A DNA stretch of 64,000 nucleotides, from NCBI GenBank assembly GCA_963739335.1, contig CAVUAC010000063.1:43270-107269 (forward strand). Reading direction: 5' to 3'. The DNA comes from UBA9647 sp963739335. Its GTDB lineage: Bacteria > Bacteroidota > Ignavibacteria > UBA10030. Position 1 is the first letter of the stretch. Each line of letters starts with the position of its first letter. Below are positions 47,732-57,776 of the stretch, in pieces. A program made the translations under genes and the position numbers. The notes below the pieces were generated by a model, which was not told the DNA's origin, did no database searches, and saw only the letters and a program-made list of their open reading frames with translations.

Positions 47732-49882
47732 CTATTTGAGCAACACAATTCGTTTCGTTTCCGTAAACGACGATGTCTGCAACCGGCAGAAATACACACC
47801 ACTCGGCAAATGCGCTGCATCGAATGTTGCGATGTAGCTTCCTGGTGATTTCACCTCATTGACAAGCGTTGCGACCTCTCTTCCCAGCAAATCATACACA
47901 TTCAAACTGACATTTCCGAGGCTTGCTATCTGATAACTGATAATCGTAGAGGGGTTGAAGGGGTTGGGAAAGTTTTGACTCAAAGAGAATGTAGATGGTG
48001 CAATAAGAGATGACTGCTGAACTGAGGTAGTTGGTTTCTTTCTGAGCCAACCCTGACACGAGTAACCGGTTCCCAATTGGGTGCCATCAACCTTAAAAGT
48101 TCCACCAGACCCAGTTAGCGGAAATGTGTAATTTGCATCATCTGAATTTTCCCGAACATTCTGTTGAATTACTGTTATAGACGTGCTTCCAACATTTCGA
48201 ACAATTGCTACATGCCCAGCAGAACCACCAGAAAAACAAAGGATATCTCCTACTTGTGGGGCGGTTACACCTCCATCAGGGTAACTGACAAGTTCGGGTG
48301 AAGATGGATTGCCATAATATTGATATGCATCTCGTCCCGCAATTCTGATATTTAATCCATAAATGATATAGTAATATCTATTAACATATTCTACGCATTG
48401 CCATTTCATCCCTGTATTAACGCCTGCTGTTGAATTATAGTCATTACTAACGCACTCAACGCTGTCGTTCGAGTATGCCTCAACTCCATTGAATGATCCT
48501 ATCAACGTACCAAATACTGCTCTGCCGGTTTGCTGGGCTAGAGATCTTCGCCACACGCCGTTGCCAACAGTTCCAGCAAAGAGATTGCTACCCGAGGCGG
48601 CAAGAGACGCCACGTCAATATTCGTTAAGCCAGTATTGAATGATGTCCAACTTTTGCCGCTGTTGGTACTAACGAACACGCCGCCGTCATTAGTCCCCGC
48701 ATAAAGATTGGGGCCAGAAACTGCAAGGGAATAGACATAAGTGCCTGACAAGCCGTTATTGACTGATGCCCAACTTGTGCCGTTGTTGGTCGAAAGAAAC
48801 ACGCCGCCACTAGTTCCAGCAAAGATAGTCGTTCCGGAGATTGCAAGAGCCCAAACGAGAGTGTTCGTCAAGCCGCTATTGACTGATGTCCAACTTGTGC
48901 CGTTGTTGGTCGAAAGAAACACGCCGCCATATGTCCCTGCAAGGAGATTCGTGCCAGAGAGAGCAAGAACATTAACATGAGTATCCGACAAACCACTATT
49001 TACTTGACTCCAGTTTGTACCGTTGGTCGAAAGAAAGACGCCGCCATCAGTCCCGGCAAAGATATTCGTACCGGAGACGAGAAGAGAATTGACAAATGTG
49101 TTCGTCAAGCCGCTATTGACCGGGGTCCAACTTGTGCCGTTGTTGGTCGAAAGAAACACGCCACGATAATAAGTCCCGGCAAAGAGACTCGTGCCGGAGA
49201 CGGCAAGAGCAAAGACGCGAGTGTTTGCCAAGTTGGTACTGGCCGAAGTCCAATTTGTGCCGTTGTCGGTGGAGAGAAACACACCGTCGCCAAAAGTCCC
49301 GGCAAAAAAATCCTTGCCTGAGACAGCAAGAGACGGGACATCTGTGTTCGCCAGGCTGGTATTGACTGCGGTCCAACTGGAGCCGTTGTTGGTAGAAAGA
49401 AAGACGCCGCCGCCACCCGTCCCATGATTGCCGCTCCCAGCAAAGAGATATGTGCCTGAGACTGCAAGAGTCCACACTGTAGTGTTCACCAAGCCGGTGT
49501 TTGCGGCAGTCCAACTTGTGCCGTTGTTGGTGGAAAGAAAAACTCCACCCGTTGTTCCGGCAAAGAGATTGGTGCCGATAATCGCAAGAGACAAGACCCC
49601 GTGGTACGTCAAGCCGGTATTGATAGCACTCCAGCTTGTGCCGTTGTTGGTGGAAAGAAAGACACCGGCGCCATATGTCCCAGCAAGGAGATTTGTGCCA
49701 GAGACGGCAAAAACATCAACATGAGTATTTGTGAAACCAGAACTTACCTGACTCCAATTTGTGCCGTTGTTGGTGGAAAGAAAGACGCCGCCGTCGACAG
49801 TCCCGGCAAAAATATTCGAGCCGGAGATGATAAGAGCATGGACATCAGGTAACTCGTCAAGCCGGTATTGACTGCTGTCCAA
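47732..49882 (-). CDS. Propeller-repeat and CHAP-domain protein with T9SS sorting signal, main part
   Basis: A 716-residue frame. About eleven BNR/sialidase-type repeats of 40 residues (ALAVSGTNLFAGT-GGVFLSTNNGTSWTSVN) precede a CHAP amidase-like domain near residues 465-600 (catalytic Cys in KWQCVEYVNRYYY, His in SAGHVAIV), and a type A Por sorting domain ends the protein (NFPNPFNPSTIISYQI ... LPSGVYFCRLQ ... KRIVLLK). It should be exported by type IX secretion and may degrade peptidoglycan or glycan-bound peptides. The first repeats and the signal peptide lie in another frame. The gene ends about 120 bases before an attC and begins just after a GTTAGGC core, so it sits inside the array. Confidence 0.85.
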   Translation of the reverse strand: MDSSQYRLDELPDVHALIISGSNIFAGTVDGGVFLSTNNGTNWSQVSSGFTNTHVDVFAVSGTNLLAGTYGAGVFLSTNNGTSWSAINTGLTYHGVLSLAIIGTNLFAGTTGGVFLSTNNGTSWTAANTGLVNTTVWTLAVSGTYLFAGSGNHGTGGGGVFLSTNNGSSWTAVNTSLANTDVPSLAVSGKDFFAGTFGDGVFLSTDNGTNWTSASTNLANTRVFALAVSGTSLFAGTYYRGVFLSTNNGTSWTPVNSGLTNTFVNSLLVSGTNIFAGTDGGVFLSTNGTNWSQVNSGLSDTHVNVLALSGTNLLAGTYGGVFLSTNNGTSWTSVNSGLTNTLVWALAISGTTIFAGTSGGVFLSTNNGTSWASVNNGLSGTYVYSLAVSGPNLYAGTNDGGVFVSTNSGKSWTSFNTGLTNIDVASLAASGSNLFAGTVGNGVWRRSLAQQTGRAVFGTLIGSFNGVEAYSNDSVECVSNDYNSTAGVNTGMKWQCVEYVNRYYYIIYGLNIRIAGRDAYQYYGNPSSPELVSYPDGGVTAPQVGDILCFSGGSAGHVAIVRNVGSTSITVIQQNVRENSDDANYTFPLTGSGGTFKVDGTQLGTGYSCQGWLRKKPTTSVQQSSLIAPSTFSLSQNFPNPFNPSTIISYQIASLGNVSLNVYDLLGREVATLVNEVKSPGSYIATFDAAHLPSGVYFCRLQTSSFTETKRIVLLK

Positions 49883-50235
49883 GTTGTCCCATTGTCAGTG
49901 GAAATAAAGATGCCACCGCCATTAGTCCCAGCAAATAGATTCGAGCCTGAGACAGCAAGGGCACTGGCGACATAAGTATTCGTCAAGCTACTCTGAGTCC
50001 AATTTGTGCCGTTGTTGGTGGAAAGAAAGAGGCCGCCGGCATCAGTCCCGGCAAAGAGAGTGCTGCCTGAGACGGCAAGAGTATAGACGTGTCTACCCGT
50101 CAAGCCAGCATTGACTGATGTCCAGCTTGTGCCGTCGTTGGTGGAAAGAAAGACACCGCCGTCAAATGTCCCAGCAAAAAGTTTTGACCCTGAGACGGCA
50201 AGGGCACGAACCTCGCCGCCGTAGGGACCGTTGGT
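48555..50235. repeat. Tandem 117-140-bp coding repeats (about 14 units)
   Basis: Each unit encodes one propeller blade and shares strings such as GTGCCGTTGTTGGTCGAAAG and GTCCAACTTGTGCCG (plus-strand view). Units differ in length by multiples of three, so the array can gain or lose blades in frame. It is also a likely place for assembly error. Confidence 0.85.
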
Positions 50236-50316
50236 TTGGGCCCATTGACCGATTAACGGTCTTTCGAAATAAGCAACGGAAGTAATCAACAACAAAAACC
50301 GAAACACGTTTTTCAT
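49744..50316 (-). pseudogene. N-terminal part of the propeller-CHAP gene
   Basis: Reads MKNVFRFLLLITSVAYF (signal peptide) and then three BNR repeats up to TAVNTGLTSY, after which the frame is off. The main frame resumes with DVHALIISGSNIFAG, the expected next repeat, so a single-base indel near 49855 splits the gene. The start is the ATG at the signal peptide; the frame extends nine codons further upstream. Confidence 0.75.
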
Positions 50317-50354
50317 ATACCTATTCTTTCGAGAAACGAACAATTTCGCCTAAC

Positions 50355-50960
50355 TATGGATTATCTGGTTTCCGTGTAAGACCACGGAATCTTGCATAAC
50401 AATATAACATGCCACGGCTAGGGTTTCCAAAGGTGTTATGTGCAAACAAGCTGTCGGCGATCAGCGCACTCGCAAGAGTGTTATACGGTTTTGGCATAAA
50501 ACGCACCGCCCCACGTTCCGCGGGCAAATGAAGTTTGACAGAGATGATCACAGTGCTGGGTCGATTGTAATAGAGTATCAGGCCAAAGTCAACGTCCGGA
50601 AACTACCGACAAGGGTGTACGTAGAAGTACCGACACCAAATCAGGGAGGATTCCCTACAGAGAGGAATAGTCTGGTATGACTGAAGGATTTCGGCCTAGA
50701 AAGAAGAATCCTCACCGATATGCGTCGATGCTGATTCTTCAGCACACTTCGTTTTCGCCTAGAGCATGTTTTGAACCGCAACCGAAGCTCATACCACTGA
50801 TATCTAACGTGAGGTTGTAAGCCTTTCAAGCAAGACTGCACGGAGCGATTGTCCTACCAATATCCGGACAAAAGAGGCTTGAGAAACGGCGATGTTTTTA
50901 CGATATCGTGGTTAGTCAAGCTCTAGAGTGAGCACTATGCACGCATTTACATGGTGCTCG
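50355..50960. other. Non-coding region upstream of array 2
   Basis: No gene supported. GTTAGGC on the minus strand at 50348-50354 marks a possible cassette boundary. Short frames (for example 50438-50680 plus) are not convincing. No integrase gene is present. Confidence 0.45.
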
Positions 50961-51206
50961 AGGATCCCTTTAGGGCTACGGAATAATTGATAATTGTCAA
51001 TTCACAATTGTCAATTGACAATTAGGGTTGGGCCTTCAACTCAACTTCCAGAGCGCCGGACGAGCGGCTGTCGGTTGGAGCATCCCGCCGTCTTGTGGCG
51101 GGAACCGAATTGACAATTTGTCCGCGCTTTCTTGTTGCATCTCTTCTTGGTCAAAACAAAAGAGGCAATTCCAAGTTTCCGGGATTGCCTCTTTGCTTTT
51201 CTATGA
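50961..51206. repeat. Repeat family B, partial copy
   Basis: Shares AGGATCCCTTTAGGGCTAC, the 18-base palindrome AATTGTCAATTGACAATT (51006-51023), TCAACTCAACTTCCAGAGCG and AAGAGGCAATTCCAAGTTTC with the copies at 54200-54610 and 63430-63780, but lacks the central 150 bases. Confidence 0.8.
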
Positions 51207-51309
51207 CGTGTTTCTGCTTCACGCGATGCACTGCGCACTACCCCGCAGAGTCAGCTCTCCTCCAGAGAAATGCTTTCCTGTGCATCGCAGTCGGATCATG
51301 TCATGATTC

Positions 51310-51720
51310 GCACGGCCACTTCGTTTTCACCGAGCCAAAGTAACGGTCAAGCCATTCGAGGCTCTGTTTGGCAACCAAGTTAGAGGAACCGCATGAGATG
51401 CCTCGTAGATGTACTGTTTCTTGTGGTCCCGTGGGGTTCCAAGAAGTTCATACATTGGTTTTTGCGAGGTCTGGACCGGGAAGAACTGATTATGTTTCCC
51501 GCCGATCATTAAGACGGAAGCCCTCATGTGAGTGACAAAGTTTTTGGGTCAACTTCTGGCGGTGATTTATGAAGGTCCCGCCCACGGTAAGCGATTTTGC
51601 TTGAGCCGAGATCTCTAGGAGTTTCAATATAATCCATTGCCCTCCAGAAATCTTTGACCCATTGAATCACATGCTTCTTGCACGAATTTGGTTCGTTTGG
51701 AGCATCAGAGTTCGGGGTCT
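51310..51720 (-). pseudogene. Remnant of an alpha/beta hydrolase (S9/DLH-type) gene
   Basis: Pieces of a prolyl-oligopeptidase-like hydrolase in order: VIQWVKDFWRAMDYIETPRD (typical region before the nucleophile elbow), a deletion that removes the Ser, then VLMIGGKHNQFFPVQTSQKP and EASHAVP (Asp/His region), and in another frame KQSLEWLDRYFGSVK (end). So it has at least one deletion and one frameshift. Such hydrolases are often fused to Ser/Thr kinases like those at 57-63 kb. Confidence 0.7.
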
Positions 51721-51724
51721 CTGA

Positions 51725-53554
51725 CTACCAAAGACTGTAAGGCAGGGCGTTCCGATCAAAGTACATCTGATACGGATAATCCTCTCCGACCGCGTAGAAC
51801 GCCCTGAACTTTGAACCGATGCGGCCTCCCCCAGGTGGCTGTATGCGGAACACGGTCGATGGTGTATCGGGCATGAGCCACGTGGCGAGTTCGCCGTCCT
51901 CTTTTGGCAGGCGGAATCCCGATTCGTGATGATCCGAGTCAAGCACGAGCACAGCCGGTCCGCGCAACACGGCAACTCGGTCAGGATGCTGCTTATCCAC
52001 CGCTTCCATCCGTAGCCGCAGTGGAATCCGAACCTCCACCTTATCGCCAGGACTCCAAGTACGCTCAGTCGTCGCCCAGGTCCCAGGCACACATCTCACA
52101 TCCACTGCTGCACCATTCACCTTTGCCGAAACGTCTCGTGACCACCCTGGCACCCTGAAATGCAAGCGGAAGCTCATCCCCCGCGCCATCTCAAGCCGTA
52201 AGGTGATCTTCTCCTCCTCCGGATATTGGGTTTCCTGGATCAGCTTGACCTCTCCGCTCGGACCTCTCCACGTGACCTCGGAGGGGATGTATAGATTAAC
52301 ATAGACGCCTGCTTCGTCCCGAAAATAGATGATATTATAATAGTCTGATGTGTCCTGAATATATGTGCCGGAGCAACAGGTGTAGAACTCCCAGAGGTAC
52401 ACCTTCATCCCTCCGGCGACCCGGTAGTCTGAGTAATAGAAGTTCTTTCCGCCGGTCGTGATAGGAAGGGCTGCCCCAATCCCGTTGTAGAGGAGTCGCT
52501 CAATCCAGTCGCCATAGCGCGCCTCCCCGGTGAATTGCATCAGGTACCTCGACAGCTTGAATCCCGCCCACGAACCGCAGCCGGTCTCAAATGTATTGTA
52601 CCGGCTCTCAAGAGCTCGACCGAGACTTCCATTCGGCGCCATGAGCGTTTCAGCCGGACCGAAACCTCCGGTTGCATAGCACTGGAAGTCCTGCAGGTAG
52701 TCGTAGGCGTTCTTTATGATCTTGAGGTATGCCTGATCGCCCGTGACGGCGTACGCCATCGCAGCGCTGCTGAAGGAATTGACGTGGCTATATGCATGGA
52801 CGCCGTGCGCATCGGCCGGAGCAGCAGTGTCAGCGAACTTGTTCCAGTAGGAATGGTACAACCAGACCTCAGAGAAGGTCTTGAATTTCGGATTTCCCGT
52901 TAGTTGGTAGGCACGGTAGAGGTTCTCGGAGAGCGTGTACCACTCACTCGGCCGCCCCTGGTACACGCCGTCCGGCTTGGCTCTCGCCGGAATGTTCTCA
53001 CGGCTGAATGTCCCGTTGGCCCAATTCGTGATCTTCTCCAGCATCGGGACGGCCTCCGGGTCGTCAGCGTACAGCTGCATATCCACCAAGCCGCACACCA
53101 TCTTGTCGTACGTGTAGTGCCGCATGCCGCAGTCGCCGTCACGCTTCACCGTCTTCGCCCACTCGGTCACAAGGCGCACCGCCTTGTCGCGGATGGCACC
53201 GTCGCCCGTCGCGCGGTACATCCTCGACATTCCACTGATCCATTGACCGAAGACCATCGAGCTGTCCTTCTCACACCATCCCCCGAGAGTTTTCCCCGGG
53301 GCAGGGAGACCTGCGGTCGCGCGAAAACCCTTCAGGATGTCGTCATCCGGCACCGAGTAGTAATACTCCCGCGCGTGCTGATACTGATGAAGAAATCGAC
53401 TCTCCAGCAGCCGCACACTGCTGTAATCGAAGGGCTGGAGCTTGATCTTGACAGCCGAGTCCTCGGATCTGAGGGGATAGGTGCCGGCCTTCGCAGTCTG
53501 AGCAACCATCAATGCCGCAGCAGGCGCGGCCTTCAAAAAGTCTCTGCGATCCAT
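51725..53554 (-). CDS. GH127-family glycosidase (DUF1680), Tat-exported
   Basis: A 609-residue secreted enzyme. The twin-arginine signal MDRRDFLKAAPAAALMVAQTAKAG opens the protein. The body is a beta-L-arabinofuranosidase GH127 (alpha/alpha barrel), with CGSWAGFKLSRYLMQFTGE and the Cys pair YTCCSG that, with a Glu, binds the metal in characterised members; the C-terminal beta domains include FRVPGWS. Such enzymes remove arabinose or related sugars from plant or glycan substrates. I set the start at the Tat-signal ATG, 15 codons inside the longer frame. No other polysaccharide gene is adjacent. Confidence 0.9.
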   Translation of the reverse strand: MDRRDFLKAAPAAALMVAQTAKAGTYPLRSEDSAVKIKLQPFDYSSVRLLESRFLHQYQHAREYYYSVPDDDILKGFRATAGLPAPGKTLGGWCEKDSSMVFGQWISGMSRMYRATGDGAIRDKAVRLVTEWAKTVKRDGDCGMRHYTYDKMVCGLVDMQLYADDPEAVPMLEKITNWANGTFSRENIPARAKPDGVYQGRPSEWYTLSENLYRAYQLTGNPKFKTFSEVWLYHSYWNKFADTAAPADAHGVHAYSHVNSFSSAAMAYAVTGDQAYLKIIKNAYDYLQDFQCYATGGFGPAETLMAPNGSLGRALESRYNTFETGCGSWAGFKLSRYLMQFTGEARYGDWIERLLYNGIGAALPITTGGKNFYYSDYRVAGGMKVYLWEFYTCCSGTYIQDTSDYYNIIYFRDEAGVYVNLYIPSEVTWRGPSGEVKLIQETQYPEEEKITLRLEMARGMSFRLHFRVPGWSRDVSAKVNGAAVDVRCVPGTWATTERTWSPGDKVEVRIPLRLRMEAVDKQHPDRVAVLRGPAVLVLDSDHHESGFRLPKEDGELATWLMPDTPSTVFRIQPPGGGRIGSKFRAFYAVGEDYPYQMYFDRNALPYSLW

Positions 53555-53724
53555 GATGTGCACTCCTAAGCTTGTGTCATTGCGAGTCTTCCTCGACATG
53601 GAATATGAATGATAGAGTCTAGCTTGTGGTGGTCAAATGCAGGATGGCTACGAATTTGTCATTCGGGCAGCCTGTAATGAGAGACAAGCGTTCCAATCAT
53701 ATGTATCGCCTCGCTAGAGGCGTT

Positions 53725-54772
53725 GGGCTTCCGCCTTCACCAACTTACTCAAGAATGCGGAATTGTGAGATTGTCTGCCCGATCACAAGGACCTCCTATG
53801 GTGGGAATCGGGACTTACGGTGCGGCGGGTTGATACACCACTACAAAGCTACTGCAGTTCAGGCTAAAAGGCAACAGCACGAAAATGAGGCAGGTTTCGG
53901 TCTTTCCTGGTGATTCTAACACGTGGATCGTCACAAAAGAGTCAACCCGCCTCGAGGTTGGCATCTTGGGTATGGTTCTTCGACTCGATGAAGAATGCGG
54001 GGCATGATAGGTCAGCTTGGCCTCAAGACGCCAGACCCTCGCCAACCAACTGATCCATAGCGCGAAGTCGTGAGGCTGACTAAAGCAACGTGGCAGGCCA
54101 ACTTCTACAGAATCCAAAAACGCTTGAAAACGAGGGTTTTCTCTGTGTTGCTACGATAGCTGCAGCTCGGTAACCACCAGCAAGCTTACTGGGTACAGAA
54201 GGATCCCTTTAGGGCTACTTCCAAAACGACAGAAGTTAGCGAGCCCTCCAGGGCGAAGCTAACTTCTTTGTCGTTTTGAGAATCCCGTTGAGCGAAGCGA
54301 AACGGGAGAGATAATTGATAATTGTCAATGCACAATTGTCAATTGACAATTATGGTTGGGCCTTCAACTCAACTTGCAGAGCGCCGGACGAGCGCTGTTC
54401 ACGAGTGGCTGTGGTTTTGAGAACCCCTTCGAACGCAGCGAGACGGCAGAAATAGTTATCAATTCACAATTGTCCCCGCTAAAATGCAGCGGGGCGCACA
54501 AAACGCGCAATTTACAATTTGTCCGCGCTTTCTCGCTGCATCTCTTCTTCATAAATAATGAAAGAGGCAATTCCAAGTTTCTGGGATTGCCTCTTCGCTT
54601 TTCTATGTCTATGCAGCCCGATCAAAACTGCAGTCGAACTCATCGAGAAACTCTTTGCGACGGCCTCTTCTTGTACGACGAGTCGCGATTCGCTTTGAAG
54701 GGTGACCCTATACGGAAAGAAAGCTCGTTCAACTGAGATTTGTTCATCGATTTCTTAAGCAGCCGCTAGCTA
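53725..54772. repeat. Duplicated 1-kb segment, copy 1, with kinase 5' remnant
   Basis: Matches 62965-63942 base for base over long stretches (for example CGTCACAAAAGAGTCAACCC and AAGGCAACAGCACGAAAATG). At its left edge, 53725-53790 is the reverse complement of the first 20-25 codons of a Ser/Thr kinase (IGQTISQFRILEKLGEG-like), so a kinase gene once followed. It contains a family B repeat with the palindrome at 54334-54351. No intact gene. Confidence 0.85.
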
Positions 54773-54945
54773 ACGTTCTAGCTCACCGGGGCCAGCCGTT
54801 TTTTGGCGGCCATCCGGCGCAGCCAGTTGTTAGCATCATCGAGTATTCTATTGGCAAGCACTGTCCGCATGGCTTCCAGCAAAGAAGATCAAGGCAGTTG
54901 CCATAAAGTTGTGCCGATACCCCATACCTATTCAGGGCGTACATC

Positions 54946-57483
54946 TCACTTATTGGGAGTGCGCAGTCGATACGCCCGCGGCGGTGCTGCTTTCACGTAG
55001 CGGTCGAACCACGACAGCATTTCGTAGAGAACGTGTTCTGTTGACTCCCGCGCCAAGTAACCATGGCTCTCGTAGGGCAGCATGACAAGCCGCACGGTGC
55101 CACCAATTCCGCGAATGGCCTCGAAGAGCTTTTCCGACTGCAGCGGGACAGTCCCAGGATTCTGATCCAGTTCGCCGTGGATCAGGAGTAACGGTTCGTT
55201 GATCTTATTAGCCTGCAAGACTGGCGAGAGCTTGATGTATACATCGCGGGCCTGCCAAAGCGTGCGCTTCTCATTTTGAAATCCGAAGGGGCGCATCGTG
55301 TGGTTATAGGCGCCGCTCCGCGCGATGCCTGCACGGAACAGGTCGGAATACGCGAGCAGGTTGGCCGTCATCAGCGCGCCGTGGCTGTGGCCCGCAACGC
55401 CAACGCGTTCCGGATCGGTCACACCCAGATCAACAGCCTTGTCAATAGCCGCTTTGGCGTTTGAGACGATCTGCTCGATGAAAGTGTCGTAGACAGTCTC
55501 CGGGGGACCGACAACAGGCATTGCTACGTCGTCCAGCACGGCATATCCTTGAAGCAGAAAGAAGAGTTCAGAGGTGCCTGTAATGGTCGTGAACCGTTTG
55601 GAAGATCCTTCGATCTGACCTGCGACCCCCTTTTCCGCGTAGTCAAGCGGGTAGGCCCAGAAGACAGTGGGCAGGCGAGTGCCTGGTTTGTAGCCTGGGG
55701 GCAGATAGAGCGTGAACGACAGGGGGATACCATCGTCGCGGGTATAGGTAACGAGGCGCTTCGTGATACCACGCAGTTGAGGCGCCGGATCGGGAAATTG
55801 TGTGATGGCACGCGAGGTTGACATCCAGGAGGCTTCTCCCTCAGGTGCTCTTGTCATGGGTGTCTGCGCCAAGGTCCGAATGAAAAAATTGGGAGGATCG
55901 ATAGGTGACTCCCGCCGCGTGATGAAGGCTCCTTCTGCTGGATTCACCCAGGCAACAAAGTACTCGTAGTTTGATCGATCCGAGCGGAAGAGCCGTTCTG
56001 TTTTGAGCGTGGTCAGGTTCAGTCGATCAATGAATGGGCGATCACCTTCGGGGGAAGACCCGACGCCATCGAGGTAGATCCAGTCACTCTGCCGCATGAC
56101 CACCCAGGATCCTGCCGGCAAGACACGGTAAACGGGATATCCGGGATGCTTGTACTTCTCGTCTAAGCTCATGTCCCACAACAGCCTGGAGGGTTTTGCA
56201 GGGACATCGGCGTTGACGATAAAAGTGCGTGTCCAACGACGATCAAGGTCAAATTCGGAGACAAGAACCAACCCGCCCGTCTCGATCCATTGCAGGCCAT
56301 CGAGTCGTTGCTCAGTCTTGCAGAGTTCAGTGGTTGTTGCCCCGACCGGCTTGAGGACCAAGCGATCGCGGTGGGGTACCTTTGTTTTGGGATTACCCCC
56401 GTCGAGCGCCTCAGCCCAGACGAGTGTGGCTGGCTCGGTGGGGCGCCAGGCATGGTCGCGAGGACCAGTGGGTACACCATCCACCGGGACTTGCTCGGCA
56501 AGGGGTATACTCGCCAGAGTTTCAACCAGCTCACCGCTCGTTGTCCACACCTCGACCTCTTTGGGGAACCGGTAATATGTGCGTAGATAGGAGTATGGAC
56601 GGTGAATACGTTCGACCAGCAAATAATGCCCCCCAGGCGCGGGAACAACCTGGCCGAAAATGGCAGCCTTGCCGATGCGGCTCACCTCACCAGACGCTAC
56701 ATCCACCAACGCCAGCTGAGAAGTGGTATAGTAATCGAACAGATCCGCGTCATAGGGACTCTTTAGAACATCCCGAACCTCATAAGTGCTGCTGGCCGCA
56801 GACGCGCCTGAGCTCTCCTGGATTTTCGGACCCGGGGGGGAGATGGGTTGTTCCGGTGGAGCACCCCGTTCGGTGGGTACGAGCTTCAAAAGCAGCGTCT
56901 TCTGGTCTGGCATCCACTGTACCGAATAGTACAGAAGGGGATTGATCCTCAGCCCTGACAACAACCGCGCCTTCCCAGTGGCAGCGTTCGCCACCCACAG
57001 CTCGACCCGGTCCGTGGCTTCGTTCGTGAATGCAAACATAGTTCCGTCGGCGTTCCATTGTGGAGAGCCAATACGAACGTGGGCAGGCAGGGCGATCGGA
57101 GTTTCGGTGCCGTCAGTGAGGTTCTTCAAAGTCAGCCCAAGAAAGTAGTGGATGTAACTACGTTCTGCATTGGTGAGCGGGTTGATCCGTATGCCAGCCA
57201 GACGAAGCATCGGTTCAGCCAAATCAGAAATGGGCGGATAACGTACCGGCTGCGCAAACACTATTTTGTCGTGCGTCGGGCTTAGGAAGGGCGTGGGCGG
57301 CAGCGGCGCATTCAAAACGTCCAAGATTGCCTGTGGCGGTTTTTCGTACTTTTGTTGGGCAATGGCACGGGAATTTCCGGACAAACCGACCAGGTGTGCT
57401 GCCAGCAAAATGACCGCCAGCAAAGAAGAGACTACTCTTGCAGGTTTGCAGAGTACATTCCTCTTTGACATATTCTTATTCAT
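54946..57483 (-). CDS. Secreted S9-family peptidase (prolyl oligopeptidase type)
   Basis: An 845-residue protein. A signal peptide near residues 14-42 is followed by an N-terminal propeller (residues 60-590) and an alpha/beta-hydrolase domain (600-845) with the triad GHSHGA (Ser), HGELDQN (Asp) and ESHGYL (His). Closest in layout to glutamyl endopeptidase or acylaminoacyl peptidases of family S9. It probably acts in the periplasm or outside the cell. The ATG is preferred as the first in frame. Gap to the next gene: 290 bases holding a kinase remnant. Confidence 0.9.
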   Translation of the reverse strand: MNKNMSKRNVLCKPARVVSSLLAVILLAAHLVGLSGNSRAIAQQKYEKPPQAILDVLNAPLPPTPFLSPTHDKIVFAQPVRYPPISDLAEPMLRLAGIRINPLTNAERSYIHYFLGLTLKNLTDGTETPIALPAHVRIGSPQWNADGTMFAFTNEATDRVELWVANAATGKARLLSGLRINPLLYYSVQWMPDQKTLLLKLVPTERGAPPEQPISPPGPKIQESSGASAASSTYEVRDVLKSPYDADLFDYYTTSQLALVDVASGEVSRIGKAAIFGQVVPAPGGHYLLVERIHRPYSYLRTYYRFPKEVEVWTTSGELVETLASIPLAEQVPVDGVPTGPRDHAWRPTEPATLVWAEALDGGNPKTKVPHRDRLVLKPVGATTTELCKTEQRLDGLQWIETGGLVLVSEFDLDRRWTRTFIVNADVPAKPSRLLWDMSLDEKYKHPGYPVYRVLPAGSWVVMRQSDWIYLDGVGSSPEGDRPFIDRLNLTTLKTERLFRSDRSNYEYFVAWVNPAEGAFITRRESPIDPPNFFIRTLAQTPMTRAPEGEASWMSTSRAITQFPDPAPQLRGITKRLVTYTRDDGIPLSFTLYLPPGYKPGTRLPTVFWAYPLDYAEKGVAGQIEGSSKRFTTITGTSELFFLLQGYAVLDDVAMPVVGPPETVYDTFIEQIVSNAKAAIDKAVDLGVTDPERVGVAGHSHGALMTANLLAYSDLFRAGIARSGAYNHTMRPFGFQNEKRTLWQARDVYIKLSPVLQANKINEPLLLIHGELDQNPGTVPLQSEKLFEAIRGIGGTVRLVMLPYESHGYLARESTEHVLYEMLSWFDRYVKAAPPRAYRLRTPNK

Positions 57484-57699
57484 GGCGCTTCTCCTTTTGA
57501 ACTGATGTGCCGAACCCTTTGGAGTGGCAGACTTTCGACCTGAGAGTCAGCACGATGCCTTCAGGCTATGTTTCCCCAGGGATGAGGCTTGTGACCAAAG
57601 CTACCTCCGGTTTTTCCACGCCCGCCCAAACCAAGAGCGAGAGTGTTTTCATGAGTATGTGATGCTCCCCCTCTTGTTGAGAAGTGATCGTGATGCGGA

Positions 57700-57759
57700 G
57701 ATTTTCCCCCGCCAGCGGAGTTTCTCAAGGATTCTGTAATGGGAGATGGTTTGCCCAAT
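57700..57759 (-). pseudogene. Remnant of a Ser/Thr kinase N-terminus
   Basis: Minus-strand reading gives IGQTISHYRILEKL, the conserved first residues of both kinases at 60399 and 63028, then loses homology (RWRGK). The start codon has become ATT. It sits directly before the intact kinase set and is a second sign of repeated kinase duplication here. The rest of 57484-57776 shows nothing else. Confidence 0.7.
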
Positions 57760-57776
57760 GAAAGAAGTCATAACAG

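Noticed and set aside
48489..49852. Plus-strand frames through the propeller repeats
   Set aside because: Shadow frames of a tandem repeat; the minus-strand reading gives propeller blades, CHAP and a sorting signal.
48555..50235. CRISPR array
   Set aside because: The units are coding tandem repeats of about 120 bp without spacer/repeat alternation.
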